From positions 1 through 57,400 of the forward strand of contig NZ_NKYF01000043.1 in NCBI RefSeq assembly GCF_002262885.1: a DNA stretch of 57,400 nucleotides, given 5' to 3'. The notes beneath the pieces were generated by a model. The model saw only the letters and a program-made list of their open reading frames with translations. It ran no database searches and had not been told where the DNA came from. The translations under genes were made by a program, and so were the position numbers. The stretch's first letter is position 1. Each line of letters begins with the position of its first letter. This DNA comes from Pseudonocardia sp. MH-G8. GTDB taxonomy: Bacteria > Actinomycetota > Actinomycetes > Mycobacteriales > Pseudonocardiaceae. Shown here piece after piece: positions 31,831 to 40,318 of this stretch.

Positions 31831-33285
31831 TCACCGCGCTGCGGTGTCCTCCCCGGCGGTGAGCCGCGCGATCGGGGCGGGCGGAGCCGCAGCCGGAAGG
31901 TCGACGACAAGCAGCGCGCCACCGCGTGCGGACCGGGCGACGGTGACCCGGCCGCCGTGGGCGTCGACGACGCGCTGCACGATCGACAGCCCCAGACCGG
32001 ATCCCGGCAACGCCCGGGCGCTGTCGGCACGGTAGAACCGGTCGAACACCCGCGGCACGTCGGCGGCGTCGATGCCCGGCCCGGCGTCGTCGACCTCGAG
32101 CAACGCCGACGACCCCTCGGCACGGAGCCGGACCTGGACCGACCGGTCCGCGGGGGACCACTTGCCGGCGTTGTCGATGAGGTTGAGCATCGCCCGCTGG
32201 AGCGCGGCGGGACGCCCGCTCACCCACACGGAGGTGAGGTCGAGCGCGATCTCGATGTCGGGCACGCGGGAACGCGCGCGGGTCGCGGCGGCCACCACGA
32301 CGTCGGCGAGGTCGAGCAGTTCGGTGCTCTCGTCGTTGACGTCACCGCGCGCCAGGTCGGTCAGCTCGGCGGCAAGGGCGCTCAACTCGGCCACCTGGAC
32401 GCCGAGATCGTTGAGCAGCCGGGTTCGGCTCTCCGCCGGCAGTGCGCTGTCCAGGGTGCCGCGCCGATCGAGCCGGATCAGCAGTTCGACGTTGAGGCGC
32501 AGGCTGGTGAGCGGGGTCTTGAGCTCGTGGGCGGCGTCCTCGGCGAGCAGCCGCTGGGCCCGACGGGAATCCCGGAGCGCGGCGAGCATGTCGTTGATCG
32601 ACCGGATCAGCCGCCGGATCTCCCCACCGCCCTCATCCGGGATGTCGGCGTCGAGATCCCGGGTGTGCGCGACACGGACCGCGGCGGCGGTCAGTCGGTC
32701 GATCGGTGCCAGCCCGGTCCGCGCCACGGTCCGCCCGACAAGGGCTCCGCCGACCACGCAGAGCAGCCCGATCAGAAGCATGCCGAACCCGAACCGGTCG
32801 ATCGGGCTGTCGTCGGCGGCGCGGGCGCCCACCTGGACCGCGCCGTCGCCGGCCCGCAGCGTGTAGATGAGGTAGCCGTCCTCGTCGCTGTCGTTCGGCT
32901 CCATCAGGTCGGCCGACGCGCCCTGCGCCACGCGCCCGGCGTGCTCGCTGACCGGGGGCAGCGCGGGTTGGCCGGCCGGCGTCCGGGTCGAGCCGTCGGG
33001 CAGGATGACCCGCACCAGCCGACCGGATCCGGGATACGGCGGTAGCTGGACCTGCGCCAGACCGGCGCGCTCCGCGTTCGTCGCCAGGACCCGGGAGTCG
33101 GCGCGCAGCTGATCCTCGGCGGTGTCCTGCAGCTCCGAGTCCAGCAGCTCGATGGCCACCTGCAAGGCCAGGAACACGCTGACCGCGATGGCCGTCGCCG
33201 CGATCACCGTCAGCCTGGTCCGCAGGGACCGCCTGCGCCACCAGCGGGTCGGGCGGCGCGAGCCCCGGCCGGCGGGCCTGCTCAC
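31831..33285 (-). CDS. Sensor histidine kinase, MprB-like
   Basis: 484 residues. Two membrane helices (about 25-45, TVIAATAIAVSVFLALQVAI; and about 170-190, FGMLLIGLLCVVGGALVG) enclose a ~125-residue extracellular sensor domain. A HAMP domain follows, then the phosphoacceptor helix EDAAHELKTPLTSLRLNVEL and the ATPase domain with N box NLIDNAGKWSP, G1 VDDAGPGID, F box FDRFYRADSAR and G2 GSGLGLSIV. The GTG start overlaps the response regulator stop (GTGA), so the two form one unit. The ligand is not evident. Confidence 0.92.
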   Translation of the reverse strand: MSRPAGRGSRRPTRWWRRRSLRTRLTVIAATAIAVSVFLALQVAIELLDSELQDTAEDQLRADSRVLATNAERAGLAQVQLPPYPGSGRLVRVILPDGSTRTPAGQPALPPVSEHAGRVAQGASADLMEPNDSDEDGYLIYTLRAGDGAVQVGARAADDSPIDRFGFGMLLIGLLCVVGGALVGRTVARTGLAPIDRLTAAAVRVAHTRDLDADIPDEGGGEIRRLIRSINDMLAALRDSRRAQRLLAEDAAHELKTPLTSLRLNVELLIRLDRRGTLDSALPAESRTRLLNDLGVQVAELSALAAELTDLARGDVNDESTELLDLADVVVAAATRARSRVPDIEIALDLTSVWVSGRPAALQRAMLNLIDNAGKWSPADRSVQVRLRAEGSSALLEVDDAGPGIDAADVPRVFDRFYRADSARALPGSGLGLSIVQRVVDAHGGRVTVARSARGGALLVVDLPAAAPPAPIARLTAGEDTAAR

Positions 33286-33965
33286 GGAGGAGTCTCCCGC
33301 AACGTGTACCCCAAGCCGCGCAGCGTGTAGATCAATCGCGGCTCACCCTCGGCCTCCATCTTGCGGCGCAGGTAGCTCACGTACACCTGGAGGTTGTTGG
33401 AGGTGACGCTCATGTCGAAGCCCCAGATCGCCTCGAACAGCGCGTCGCGGGTCAACACCCGGGTCGCGTTGCGCACGAGCACCTGCAGCAGGGAGAACTC
33501 GGTCCGGGTCAGGTGCAGCGGCCGCCCGCCCCGCCACGCCTCGAACCTGTCGGGATCGACCCGGACGTCGGCGAACGACAGGATCTGCGACTCGTCGTCG
33601 CCCGGCGTGCGGCGGCGCAGCAGGGCCCGCACCCGGGCCAGCAACTCCTCGATGGCGAACGGCTTGGGCAAGTAGTCGTCGGCGCCCGCGTCCAGCCCCG
33701 CAACCCGGTCGAAGACCTGATCCCGGGCGGTCAGCATCAGCACCGGCAGATCCCGACCCGCCGCCCGCAACCGCCGGCAAGTCTCCAACCCGCCGAGGCG
33801 GGGCATCATCACGTCGAGGATCAGCAGATCCGGCGCGTCGCCACCGACCCCGTCGAGCACGGCGAGACCGTTGGCGACGGTGCTGGTGTCGTAACCCTCG
33901 ACCTGGAGCACCCGCTCCAGCGACTCACGGATGGCCGCCTCGTCATCCGCGATCATGATCCGCAC
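33282..33965 (-). CDS. OmpR/PhoB-type response regulator, MprA-like
   Basis: About 227 residues. Receiver domain: acidic pocket DDE near residue 5-7, phospho-Asp in LLILDVMMPRLGG, Thr in LMLTARDQ and Lys in YLPKPFAIEE. The winged-helix DNA-binding domain has LTRTEFSLLQVLVRNATRVL, LFEAIWGFDMSVTSNNLQVY and RRKMEAEGEPRLIYTLRGLG. GTG 33965 (VRIMIADDE) is preferred since it starts at the first beta strand and has GGAGGGGG upstream; the frame extends to a GTG at 34010. It is the first gene of the two-component operon. Targets unknown. Confidence 0.92.
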   Translation of the reverse strand: MRIMIADDEAAIRESLERVLQVEGYDTSTVANGLAVLDGVGGDAPDLLILDVMMPRLGGLETCRRLRAAGRDLPVLMLTARDQVFDRVAGLDAGADDYLPKPFAIEELLARVRALLRRRTPGDDESQILSFADVRVDPDRFEAWRGGRPLHLTRTEFSLLQVLVRNATRVLTRDALFEAIWGFDMSVTSNNLQVYVSYLRRKMEAEGEPRLIYTLRGLGYTLRETPP

Positions 33966-34039
33966 GCCGGCCCGCCCCCTCCAGTCGACGCTTTTGCCGC
34001 TCATTGTCACCGGTCAACCTGAGGCCAGGATTAGAGCGT

Positions 34040-34231
34040 CCGCGGGCCGTTCTCCTACGGATGACTGACAGGGCTTTGTCGGGTCGGCACGGGGTAGGGG
34101 CGTTTGCAGGTGCCCCGTCCCGGGTTTGATGGAGACCATCAAACCCGGAGGATGATCAAGGGATGGGTGCCCCGAGGAAGTACCCGGACGAGCTGCGGGA
34201 ACGAGCGATCCTGCACCGTCGCTCCGGCTGA
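34040..34231 (+). mobile_element. Truncated IS3-family element (left end and first codons of OrfA)
   Basis: ATG 34163, preceded by a purine-rich site, encodes M-G-A-P-R-K-Y-P-D-E-L-R-E-R-A-I and stops at TGA 34229-34231 after 22 codons. APRKYPDELRERA is the N-terminus of OrfA of actinobacterial IS3-type transposases. Upstream, tgacagggctttgtcggg near 34060 could be the terminal inverted repeat, and a 13-bp perfect hairpin precedes the gene. The rest of the transposase is missing; sequence after 34231 is unrelated, so this is a left-end fragment. The left boundary given is approximate. Confidence 0.65.
34120..34148. repeat. Perfect 13-bp hairpin in front of the IS3 OrfA stub
   Basis: CCGGGTTTGATGG (34120-34132), loop AGA, CCATCAAACCCGG (34136-34148). 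Such a stem between the IS end and the transposase start can block transcripts entering from flanking DNA or hide the ribosome site; this role is known for other insertion sequences and is inferred here. Confidence 0.7.
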
Positions 34232-34485
34232 ACGCGTAACCCGGGCATCGGCAGCAGGACGACGATCGGGATGAAGCTGCCGTCTCGCGGTCGGTCAGCG
34301 AGCACCGGATAGCGATCGCAGACGTCGTCGTCCTGATGTGGGCCGACGTTCAGGCGGTGCTCATCGGAACCGATGACCGTGACGCGGTGCCCGATCTCCT
34401 GGCCGATCGAGGTCGGGGTCCTTGCGGCGAGGATCCCGTGGTTTTCCCTGGTCGATCAGGGTGAAGGGGCGGGTGACCGGCGATC
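34232..34485. other. Unassigned stretch after the IS remnant
   Basis: These 254 bases carry no recognisable gene. A minus-strand frame reads GQEIGHRVTVIGSDEHRLNV and further, which may be debris of a lost gene, but I cannot place it in a family. It sits between the IS3 stub and the SDR gene. Confidence 0.3.
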
Positions 34486-35328
34486 TCACTGAGCGCCGAC
34501 GCGGGCCAGGCTCCAGTCGTTGTAGTCCTTCTCGGAGGTCTCGCGCCGCATCCGGGCGGCGGTCTCGACGTCCTCGCCGACCAGGTACCGAAGCTGCGTG
34601 CTGTCGTCGCCGGCCGCAGTGACGACGGCTTCGGCCACCGTCTGAGCGGTCGCGAGCCGGTAGGGCCACTCCTGCTCGAACGCGCCCATCACCTGCTGCA
34701 CGAGGGTTTCGTAGCCGGCGGCGACGGGGACGGCCTGAGCACTCTCGGCGGTGTGGGCCAGGAAGTTGGTTCCACGCACCAACCCGGGCTCGACCAGCTT
34801 GACCGAGACCCCGCGCGCAGCTGCCTCGTACCGCAGGGATTCGGTGAAGCCTTCGACGGCGAACTTGGTGGCGCTGTAAACCGACAGCAGCGGCTCAGGG
34901 ACGATCCCGGCCCCGGAACTGATCGCGATCATGCACCCGCTGCCCTGGGCCGCGAGGATCGGCAGGGCGGCCTGCGTCACCTGCATCATCCCGAAGACGT
35001 TGGTCTCGAACAGCGCCCGGATGGTGGCCATCGGGGTGGACTCGAAGACGGAGAACAGTCCGGCGCCGGCGTTGTTGACGATGCAGTCGAGCCGACCGAA
35101 GCGGGCCAGGGCGTCCCGGAGGGCGGCCTGGATCGAGTCCGGGTCGGTGATGTCCAGCGCGCAGGTCAGCAGGTGCTCGGTGTCCGGGCCGAGGTGGCCC
35201 TCCGGCGCCGGGCGGCGGGCCGTCGCGACGACGTTCCATCCTCGCTCCAGGAAGAGCGCGGCCGTGGCCTTGCCGAACCCCGACGAGCTGCCGGTGATCA
35301 GGACGGTCTTGCGGGACTGTGGGCTCAT
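34486..35328 (-). CDS. Short-chain dehydrogenase/reductase (17beta-HSD/retinol-dehydrogenase-like)
   Basis: 280 residues, classical SDR of the longer kind: TGSSSGFG cofactor loop near residue 12, ATARRPAPEG for NADP(H) preference, LDITDPDSI, NNAGAGLFSVFE, Ser in AISSGAG and Tyr-Lys in VYSATKFAVEGF. The phrase SGFGKATA and the C-terminal helix pattern fit the SDR5-like branch often annotated as oxidoreductase of lipophilic alcohols. It is divergent from an AraC-type regulator, with an inverted repeat between them, so the pair is likely a regulator-target unit. Confidence 0.88.
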   Translation of the reverse strand: MSPQSRKTVLITGSSSGFGKATAALFLERGWNVVATARRPAPEGHLGPDTEHLLTCALDITDPDSIQAALRDALARFGRLDCIVNNAGAGLFSVFESTPMATIRALFETNVFGMMQVTQAALPILAAQGSGCMIAISSGAGIVPEPLLSVYSATKFAVEGFTESLRYEAAARGVSVKLVEPGLVRGTNFLAHTAESAQAVPVAAGYETLVQQVMGAFEQEWPYRLATAQTVAEAVVTAAGDDSTQLRYLVGEDVETAARMRRETSEKDYNDWSLARVGAQ

Positions 35329-35354
35329 GCATTGAGTCTCGACGTCATCCGTCC

Positions 35355-35377
35355 GGACTGTCTATCATCAGCAGTCC
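35355..35377. promoter_or_regulatory. Inverted repeat between the SDR and AraC genes
   Basis: GGACTG (35355-35360) and CAGTCC (35372-35377) are exact reverse complements around an AT-rich 11-bp centre. The 72-bp gap must contain both promoters, so this is the best candidate for the AraC protein's control site, though AraC proteins usually bind direct repeats. Confidence 0.4.
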
Positions 35378-35400
35378 TGAACTAGTTGGCGAGCGTCCGC

Positions 35401-36327
35401 ATGACCGATCCCCTGGCCGATGTGATCGGCCTGCTGCACCCGCGCGTCGTTCTCTGGAAACAGATCGAGGGCTCCGGGCGGTGGGTGCTGCGATTCGAGG
35501 CCAACCCCGACGTCAACTTCGGTGTGGTCACCACCGGCCACTGCTGGCTGCAGTGCGAGGGAGGCCCGGTCGGGCTCGCGAAGGGAGACTTCCTGCTGCT
35601 GTCGGGCCCGCCTGCCTTCACCTTCAGCAGTGACATCGGCGAGGCCTCCGGCGGGGACGTCGTCGACGCGGATCGGACACTGGCCGGCAGCCAGGACAAC
35701 CACCTGAGACTGGGCAGCGAAGGAGGGCCGGCGGTGCAGTTGCTCGCCGGGCACTTCGCGATCGAGCCGGAGAACGCCGATCTCCTGCTGGATCTGCTGC
35801 CGACCGTGGTCCACCTGCGTGCGGGCACCGACGGCGCCGGGCGGATCGCGAGCCTGCTCGAGCTGATCGGCGACGAGGCCGGCGCGGGCCGGCCCGGTGC
35901 TTCGTTGGTGCTGACCCGGCTCGTCGAAGTGATGCTGGTGGAGGCGCTGCGCAGCGCTCCGGCGGCGTTGGAGCAACCCCCAGCCAGCCTTCTGGCAGGC
36001 CTGGGCGACCCCCCGGTGGCGGCTGCCCTGCAGGCGATCCACGCGAACGTCGCCCGGCCCTGGACAGTGGCCGGCCTGGCGGCCGAGGCACGGGTCTCAC
36101 GATCGGTCCTGGCCGAGCGGTTCGTTCGGCGCGTGGGCCTGACGCCGATCGAGTACCTGCTGTCCTGGCGGATGGCCATGGCTAAAAGCGCTCTGCGGCA
36201 GGGGGATCAGCCGATCGCCGAGATCGCCCGGAAGGTTGGTTACGGCTCGACCAGTGCCTTCAGTACCGCGTTTTCCCGTGTTACCGGATCGGCTCCCGGC
36301 CGGTATGCCCGCCAGGGGGTGGTATGA
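35401..36327 (+). CDS. AraC-family transcriptional regulator with cupin-type N-terminus
   Basis: 308 residues. N-terminal ~180 residues form the cupin-like effector domain (AraC_binding, PF12852 type): GRWVLRFEANPDVNFGVVTT, GDFLLLSGPPAFTF, RLGSEGGPAVQLLAGHF. The C-terminal double helix-turn-helix is clear: WTVAGLAAEARVSRSVLAER, then PIAEIARKVGYGSTSAFSTA and FSRVTGSAPGRYAR. ATG 35401 is chosen over a TTG at 35386. It is divergent from an SDR gene, and this branch of AraC regulators commonly controls a single neighbouring oxidoreductase gene. Confidence 0.9.
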   Translation: MTDPLADVIGLLHPRVVLWKQIEGSGRWVLRFEANPDVNFGVVTTGHCWLQCEGGPVGLAKGDFLLLSGPPAFTFSSDIGEASGGDVVDADRTLAGSQDNHLRLGSEGGPAVQLLAGHFAIEPENADLLLDLLPTVVHLRAGTDGAGRIASLLELIGDEAGAGRPGASLVLTRLVEVMLVEALRSAPAALEQPPASLLAGLGDPPVAAALQAIHANVARPWTVAGLAAEARVSRSVLAERFVRRVGLTPIEYLLSWRMAMAKSALRQGDQPIAEIARKVGYGSTSAFSTAFSRVTGSAPGRYARQGVV

Positions 36328-36801
36328 GGCCTGATGTCCGATTCTTCGTTTCGTGCGGGAGAAGCGGGCAGGTCGTGGCGACATCGGTCGACTACGGCCG
36401 AGGCTGGGTGAACAGGTCTGGATCGGTCTCGGCCAGGAACCCGCGGCCGGCCAGCCGCTTGCGCTCGAGGCGGACATTGTTGATGTTGTTGGGCGAGAGC
36501 GCGTTGACCTGCTCCAGCCGCGACCCGTGATGACCCGGCTGCCCGCCAGGGTGTGCGGCCGCTGCGTCCACGCAGCGACTTCGGAGCTGGTTTCGCCAGC
36601 CCGTCCATGCCCGGCGACTTCGGGGAGTTGTGCGAGTTCAGGCTGAGCCCGCAACGACGAGGCCAGATGCGGTGAGCTGGACCGCCTCACGAGTTCACGC
36701 CGACGGTCACTGGTTCGATCTCAGTATCGCCCACCCAGGTGGTTCGGACGGGAGCTGCCGACATGAGTGCCGATCCGAGATGCATACAGTATACTGTCCT
36801 G
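36328..36801. other. Gene-poor stretch with a short decayed reading frame
   Basis: 474 bases without an intact gene. On the minus strand between about 36530 and the TAG at 36394-36392, one frame reads RLEQVNALSPNNINNVRLER then LAGRGFLAETDPDLFTQPRP before stopping. It looks like the C-terminus of a real protein, with a helix and a short strand, but its beginning is missing and I do not recognise it. The last 80 bases before 36802 are promoter DNA for the acetyltransferase. Confidence 0.4.
36786..36797. promoter_or_regulatory. Palindrome ACAGTATACTGT directly before the GNAT start
   Basis: A perfect 12-bp palindrome ends four bases before the ATG at 36802, in the place of the ribosome site or -10 region. 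GTATAC-centred palindromes are typical of GntR-type operators (known), so a repressor that blocks this gene is plausible. No such regulator gene is adjacent. No Shine-Dalgarno sequence is seen, so the transcript may be leaderless. Confidence 0.45.
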
Positions 36802-37389
36802 ATGACCGACGCCTGGAAGCATCGTCCGACGTTGTCCGGTGACCGGGTCCGGCTCGAGCCACTGGACGCCGAGCACGCCCAGGGACTCTTCGATGCGGGC
36901 TCCGATCCGGAGATCTGGACGTGGCTCGCCGTGCGCCGACCGATCGACGTCGAGGGAATGCACGCAATCATCGACAAGTCCCTCGCCGACAAATCCCGGC
37001 TTGCGTGGGCACAGGTGGACGCGACCACGGGGGAAGTGGCCGGGACGACGTCCTTTTACCAAATCGATTCGAGCCATCGGATTCTGTCGATCGGTCACAC
37101 CTGGATCGGTAAGCGCTGGCAGCGCACACCGCTCAACAGCGAGGCGAAGCTGCTGATGCTGCGCCACGCCTTCGAGGCGCTCGGAGCCAACCGGGTGTCG
37201 CTCGAGACCGACATCCGCAACGAGGCGTCGCAGCGCGCGAACGAACGACTCGGCGCTCAGCGAGAGGGTGTGCTGCGGGCCCACCGAGTCCGCCCCGACG
37301 GCACGCTGCGCGACACGGTGGTCTACTCCGTGATCACGCAGGAGTGGCCCGCCGTAGAGGAGAAGCTGGTGGAGCGCCTCTCCCGATAG
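36802..37389 (+). CDS. GNAT-family N-acetyltransferase (RimJ/RimL type)
   Basis: 195 residues. The fold elements are in order: GDRVRLEPLDAEHAQGLFDA (beta 1 and alpha 1), EIWTWLAVRRP, AGTTSFYQIDSSHRILSIGH with the beta 4 bulge at IGHTWIGKRW, and the C-terminal RVSLETDIRNEASQRANERLG, where N-x-x-S-Q-R-x-x-E is the RimJ/RimL-type signature. Donor is acetyl-CoA; the acceptor could be a ribosomal-protein N-terminus or a small molecule. Start ATG 36802 is preferred over 36739 because it lies immediately before the first strand. A palindrome sits right before it. Confidence 0.88.
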   Translation: MTDAWKHRPTLSGDRVRLEPLDAEHAQGLFDAGSDPEIWTWLAVRRPIDVEGMHAIIDKSLADKSRLAWAQVDATTGEVAGTTSFYQIDSSHRILSIGHTWIGKRWQRTPLNSEAKLLMLRHAFEALGANRVSLETDIRNEASQRANERLGAQREGVLRAHRVRPDGTLRDTVVYSVITQEWPAVEEKLVERLSR

Positions 37390-37602
37390 TCGTCGCGATT
37401 TCCTGGACGGGACACACGACGTGACCGGTGGTGCGAACCCTGACCCGGCTCTTGCCAGGGCGGTCCTGGAACTGGTCGCTCGCCGGCCGCGCCGGCAGGT
37501 GCCCATCCAGGACGTGCCCTGGTAGGCGGCGACCTGGTCGCGCAGGGAGGTTGTCCGGTGGCAACGGCCGCTCCGGTGAGGGGAAGTTGAAGTCGAGCGT
37601 GA
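37390..37602. other. Convergent spacer between GNAT and IclR genes
   Basis: 213 bases between two convergent genes. It contains repeated GC-rich half sites (gccggccgcgccggc at 37483-37497 can pair with itself) that could end both transcripts. No gene seen. Confidence 0.3.
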
Positions 37603-38352
37603 TCAGGGTGTGAAGCCCAGTGCCGACGAGAGACGGTCGGCGGTGTCGCGGAGCGCGAGTACCTTGCCGGCGTTCAGGTCGGAGGACAGCGTGTGCACGG
37701 TGCCGATGATCGCGACGGTGGCCACGACCATCCCCTCGTGGTCGAGGACCGGCGCTGCGATGACGCGCACGCCCACGTTGATCGTGTCGCTGATGGCCAC
37801 ACCTGATCGCCGCACGTCGTCGATCCGCCGGCGGATCCGCTCGGCCTGGGGCTCGTCGAGCTGGTCGAGGAGCGGGTCGACGCGGTCGGTCCGGTAGGCG
37901 AGGAAGACGGCCGCCTGCGCGGCGTCGAGGTTCAGGGTGCGACCGACCCGGATCGAGATGTTGAGGACGCGGTTCTCGGGTTCGTGGCAGCGCACGACGA
38001 CCGGGCTGCGGCCGGCCCAGACGCTGAGCACGGCGGTCTCCTCTGCCACGTCCGCCAGGTCGCGTAGGTAGGGGTCGGCGATCTCGACCACCCCGAAGCC
38101 GTTGAGCGCCAAGGTCCCCACGTGTGCGAGAAGGGGGCCCAGGCTGTACCCGCGGTCGCCGTCCCGCTCGAGGAAGCCCGCGTTCGCGAGCGACGCCAGG
38201 TAGCGGTGGGCGGTGGTGCGCCCGACGCCGAGCTCGGAAGCCACCTGCGTCACCCGCACGGTGCGGTTCTCGAAGGAGAACATCCGCACCACCTGCGCGC
38301 ACCGGGCGACCACCTGGATGTCGGCACCACCGGTGTCGGTTGCCTCGGTCAT
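37603..38352 (-). CDS. IclR-family transcriptional regulator
   Basis: 249 residues. N-terminal winged helix: VVARCAQVVRMFSFENRTVR, VTQVASELGVGRTTAHRYLA and SLANAGFLERDGDRGYSLG. The C-terminal GAF-like effector domain has the usual LDAAQAAVFLAYR stretch and the AAPVLDHEGMVVATVAIIG strand pair. IclR regulators sense carboxylates and often control catabolic operons next door. ATG 38352 follows GGATAGGAGCGAC and is preferred to the start at 38406. It is divergent from the six-gene cluster starting at 38529 and is very likely its regulator. Confidence 0.9.
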   Translation of the reverse strand: MTEATDTGGADIQVVARCAQVVRMFSFENRTVRVTQVASELGVGRTTAHRYLASLANAGFLERDGDRGYSLGPLLAHVGTLALNGFGVVEIADPYLRDLADVAEETAVLSVWAGRSPVVVRCHEPENRVLNISIRVGRTLNLDAAQAAVFLAYRTDRVDPLLDQLDEPQAERIRRRIDDVRRSGVAISDTINVGVRVIAAPVLDHEGMVVATVAIIGTVHTLSSDLNAGKVLALRDTADRLSSALGFTP

Positions 38353-38378
38353 GTCGCTCCTATCCGTTGTTCCGTATC

Positions 38379-38406
38379 GTGGACGCCTAGTCCGTTCATT
38401 GTCCAC
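38379..38406. promoter_or_regulatory. Candidate IclR control site
   Basis: GTGGAC (38379-38384) and GTCCAC (38401-38406) are exact reverse complements with GTCC also at 38390-38393 between them. The site lies in the 176-bp divergent region, 27 bp from the IclR start. Confidence 0.4.
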
Positions 38407-38528
38407 TATGAGGGCGAACGGCTCCGAGACGACGCCATTCTGTGTGATCTGAGCGTCGCATCGTGGTCCTCATGTCCGTCAGACGCTACAACTGGTTCCG
38501 AAGAGCTAGAGAGACGAGGAGCCTGCCA

Positions 38529-39413
38529 ATGACGGCGATCGCTGACATCCTCTGGGGGTCCGTCGACCTCCACGTGCACTCCGGGCCGAGCCCGTTCCCC
38601 CGTCGCTTCACCCACGCCGAGGCCGCCCGTGACGCGGGCGAACGGCTGGGGATGCGGGGGATCCTGTGCAAGTCGCACCACCACAACACGGTGATGGACC
38701 TCCTGTCGATGAAGGACCAGCTTGCCGGGTTGAGCTGCCGCGCCTTCGGCGGGATCGCGATGAACAACCAGGTCGGCGGCGTCAACCCGTTCGCGGTCGA
38801 GATGTCGCTGCGCATGGGGGGCAAGGCGGTCTGGCTGCCGACCTTCTCCTCGGGCAGGCACATCGACTGCCACCCGGAAGGCACCGGCTTCCCCACGGCG
38901 ACGGTCGAGCTGCGCAACGTCGAGGTGTCCATCCGAAGGGAGGACGGCCGCCTGCTCGACGAGTTGCACGACGTCTTGGGCCTCGTCGCCGAGAGCAGCG
39001 CGTTGCTCTCCGGCGGGCACATGGACCCGGACAGCATCGAGGAGGTCTTCACCGAGGCGAAGGCGCGTGGCATCCGAAGGCTGGTCGTCAGCCACCCGAA
39101 CTTCGTGATCGGGGCCGAGCCGGAGCAGGCCCGCCGGATCGTGGAGCTCGGGTCGTACATGGAGCACGAGGTGTCCATGTACGACCCGAAGGGCACGAAG
39201 CAGTGGGACCCGCAGATCCTCAAGGACTGGATCGACGCGATCGGCCCGGAGCACACCGTGCTGGCGTCCGACCTGGGGCAGGCCAATCGGGAGCTACCCG
39301 TCGACGCGTTCCTGCGGGTCGGCGAGATCCTGCTCGACCTCGGCGTCGAGGAGAAGGACCTGCAGCGCATGACCCGCGACAACCCGGCCTTCCTCCTGGG
39401 GTTGGAGGACTGA
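38529..39413 (+). CDS. DUF6282 amidohydrolase-like protein
   Basis: 294 residues, cytoplasmic. It has the layout of a metal-dependent hydrolase barrel: HxH at residues 15 and 17 (SVDLHVHSGPSPF), CKSHHHNTV, LSGGHMDPDSIEE, RLVVSHPNFVIG and the late aspartate in VLASDLGQANRE. This matches the DUF6282 group of the amidohydrolase superfamily, whose reaction is unknown. Start ATG 38529 has gacgaggag upstream; the ATG at 38463-38474 area would add a basic leader without homology. It is the first gene of the IclR-linked cluster and overlaps the next by one base (TGATG). Confidence 0.82.
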   Translation: MTAIADILWGSVDLHVHSGPSPFPRRFTHAEAARDAGERLGMRGILCKSHHHNTVMDLLSMKDQLAGLSCRAFGGIAMNNQVGGVNPFAVEMSLRMGGKAVWLPTFSSGRHIDCHPEGTGFPTATVELRNVEVSIRREDGRLLDELHDVLGLVAESSALLSGGHMDPDSIEEVFTEAKARGIRRLVVSHPNFVIGAEPEQARRIVELGSYMEHEVSMYDPKGTKQWDPQILKDWIDAIGPEHTVLASDLGQANRELPVDAFLRVGEILLDLGVEEKDLQRMTRDNPAFLLGLED

Positions 39414-40318
39414 TGGCGTACGCGTCGAGCGATCCGCGCTCGCAGCTCGCCACCGCCGAACGGCGGGCGGGCGACGAGGGCATCGCCGCCCCGGAGTTCG
39501 CGGACTTCACCGCCGCCCCGCCCGCCGAGGTGAGCGACCTCGGCTCGCGCACCTGGTTCGTGCGGGCGCAGAACGCTGTGCTCGCCTACACCGACGCGGT
39601 GGCGGGCGAGGTCCTCGAGCGCACCGGTGACACCGACGAGTACGTGGTGCTGCTTCCGCACGAGACCTCCGCCGCCGGCGTCCGTGCGGGCGGCGCGGAG
39701 GTGCAGCTGGCCGGTCAGGGCCTGGTCGTCGTGCCGCCGGGGAACAGCGAGGTGGTGGCGGGGGCCGCCACGCACCTGGTGCGGTTGTTCCGGCCGGACG
39801 CCCCCGGGGTGGCGGCACTGGCCGGCAACGCCGCGTCGTACGCCGAGCCGCACCCGCGGGTGGCCGTCGAGGACCGCTGGCCCGCCCCGGTGGACGGCGA
39901 CCGGCTGCGCGTCTACCCGGTCGGGGAGATCGGGCGCAGCCCCGACCGCTTCGGCCGGATCTTCCGGACCCGCTCGTTCATGGTCAACTTCCTCTACCCG
40001 CACCAGGGCCCGCGTGACCCCGAGAAGCTCTCGCCCCACCACCACGACGACTTCGAGCAGATCTCGCTCGCGGTGCGCGGGGAGTTCACCCACCACATCC
40101 GCACGCCGTGGACGACCGCCCGCTCCCGCTGGCGCGAGGACGTCCACGAGACCCTCCCCAGCCCGTCGGTGGCGGTGATCCCGCCTCCTACGGTGCACAC
40201 CAGCGAGGCCGTGGGTGCCGGGCTCAACCAGCTGGTCGACATCTTCGCCCCGCCGCGGCGCGACTTCTCGGCCAGACCGGGCTGGGTGCTCAACGCCGAC
40301 GAGTACCCCGCGCCGTGA
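39413..40318 (+). CDS. Bicupin-type metalloprotein of unknown reaction
   Basis: 301 residues with two cupin-like halves. The first (about 60-150) keeps the beta pattern VQLAGQGLVVVPPGNSEVV but lacks the histidines. The second has the metal site: SPHHHDDFEQISLAVRGEFT with three histidines and a glutamate, then VAVIPPPTVHTSE with the last histidine. Cupins of this shape include isomerases, decarboxylases and dioxygenases; none can be chosen. It overlaps its neighbours at both ends (TGATG upstream, GTGA downstream) and so belongs to the IclR-controlled cluster. Confidence 0.78.
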   Translation: MAYASSDPRSQLATAERRAGDEGIAAPEFADFTAAPPAEVSDLGSRTWFVRAQNAVLAYTDAVAGEVLERTGDTDEYVVLLPHETSAAGVRAGGAEVQLAGQGLVVVPPGNSEVVAGAATHLVRLFRPDAPGVAALAGNAASYAEPHPRVAVEDRWPAPVDGDRLRVYPVGEIGRSPDRFGRIFRTRSFMVNFLYPHQGPRDPEKLSPHHHDDFEQISLAVRGEFTHHIRTPWTTARSRWREDVHETLPSPSVAVIPPPTVHTSEAVGAGLNQLVDIFAPPRRDFSARPGWVLNADEYPAP

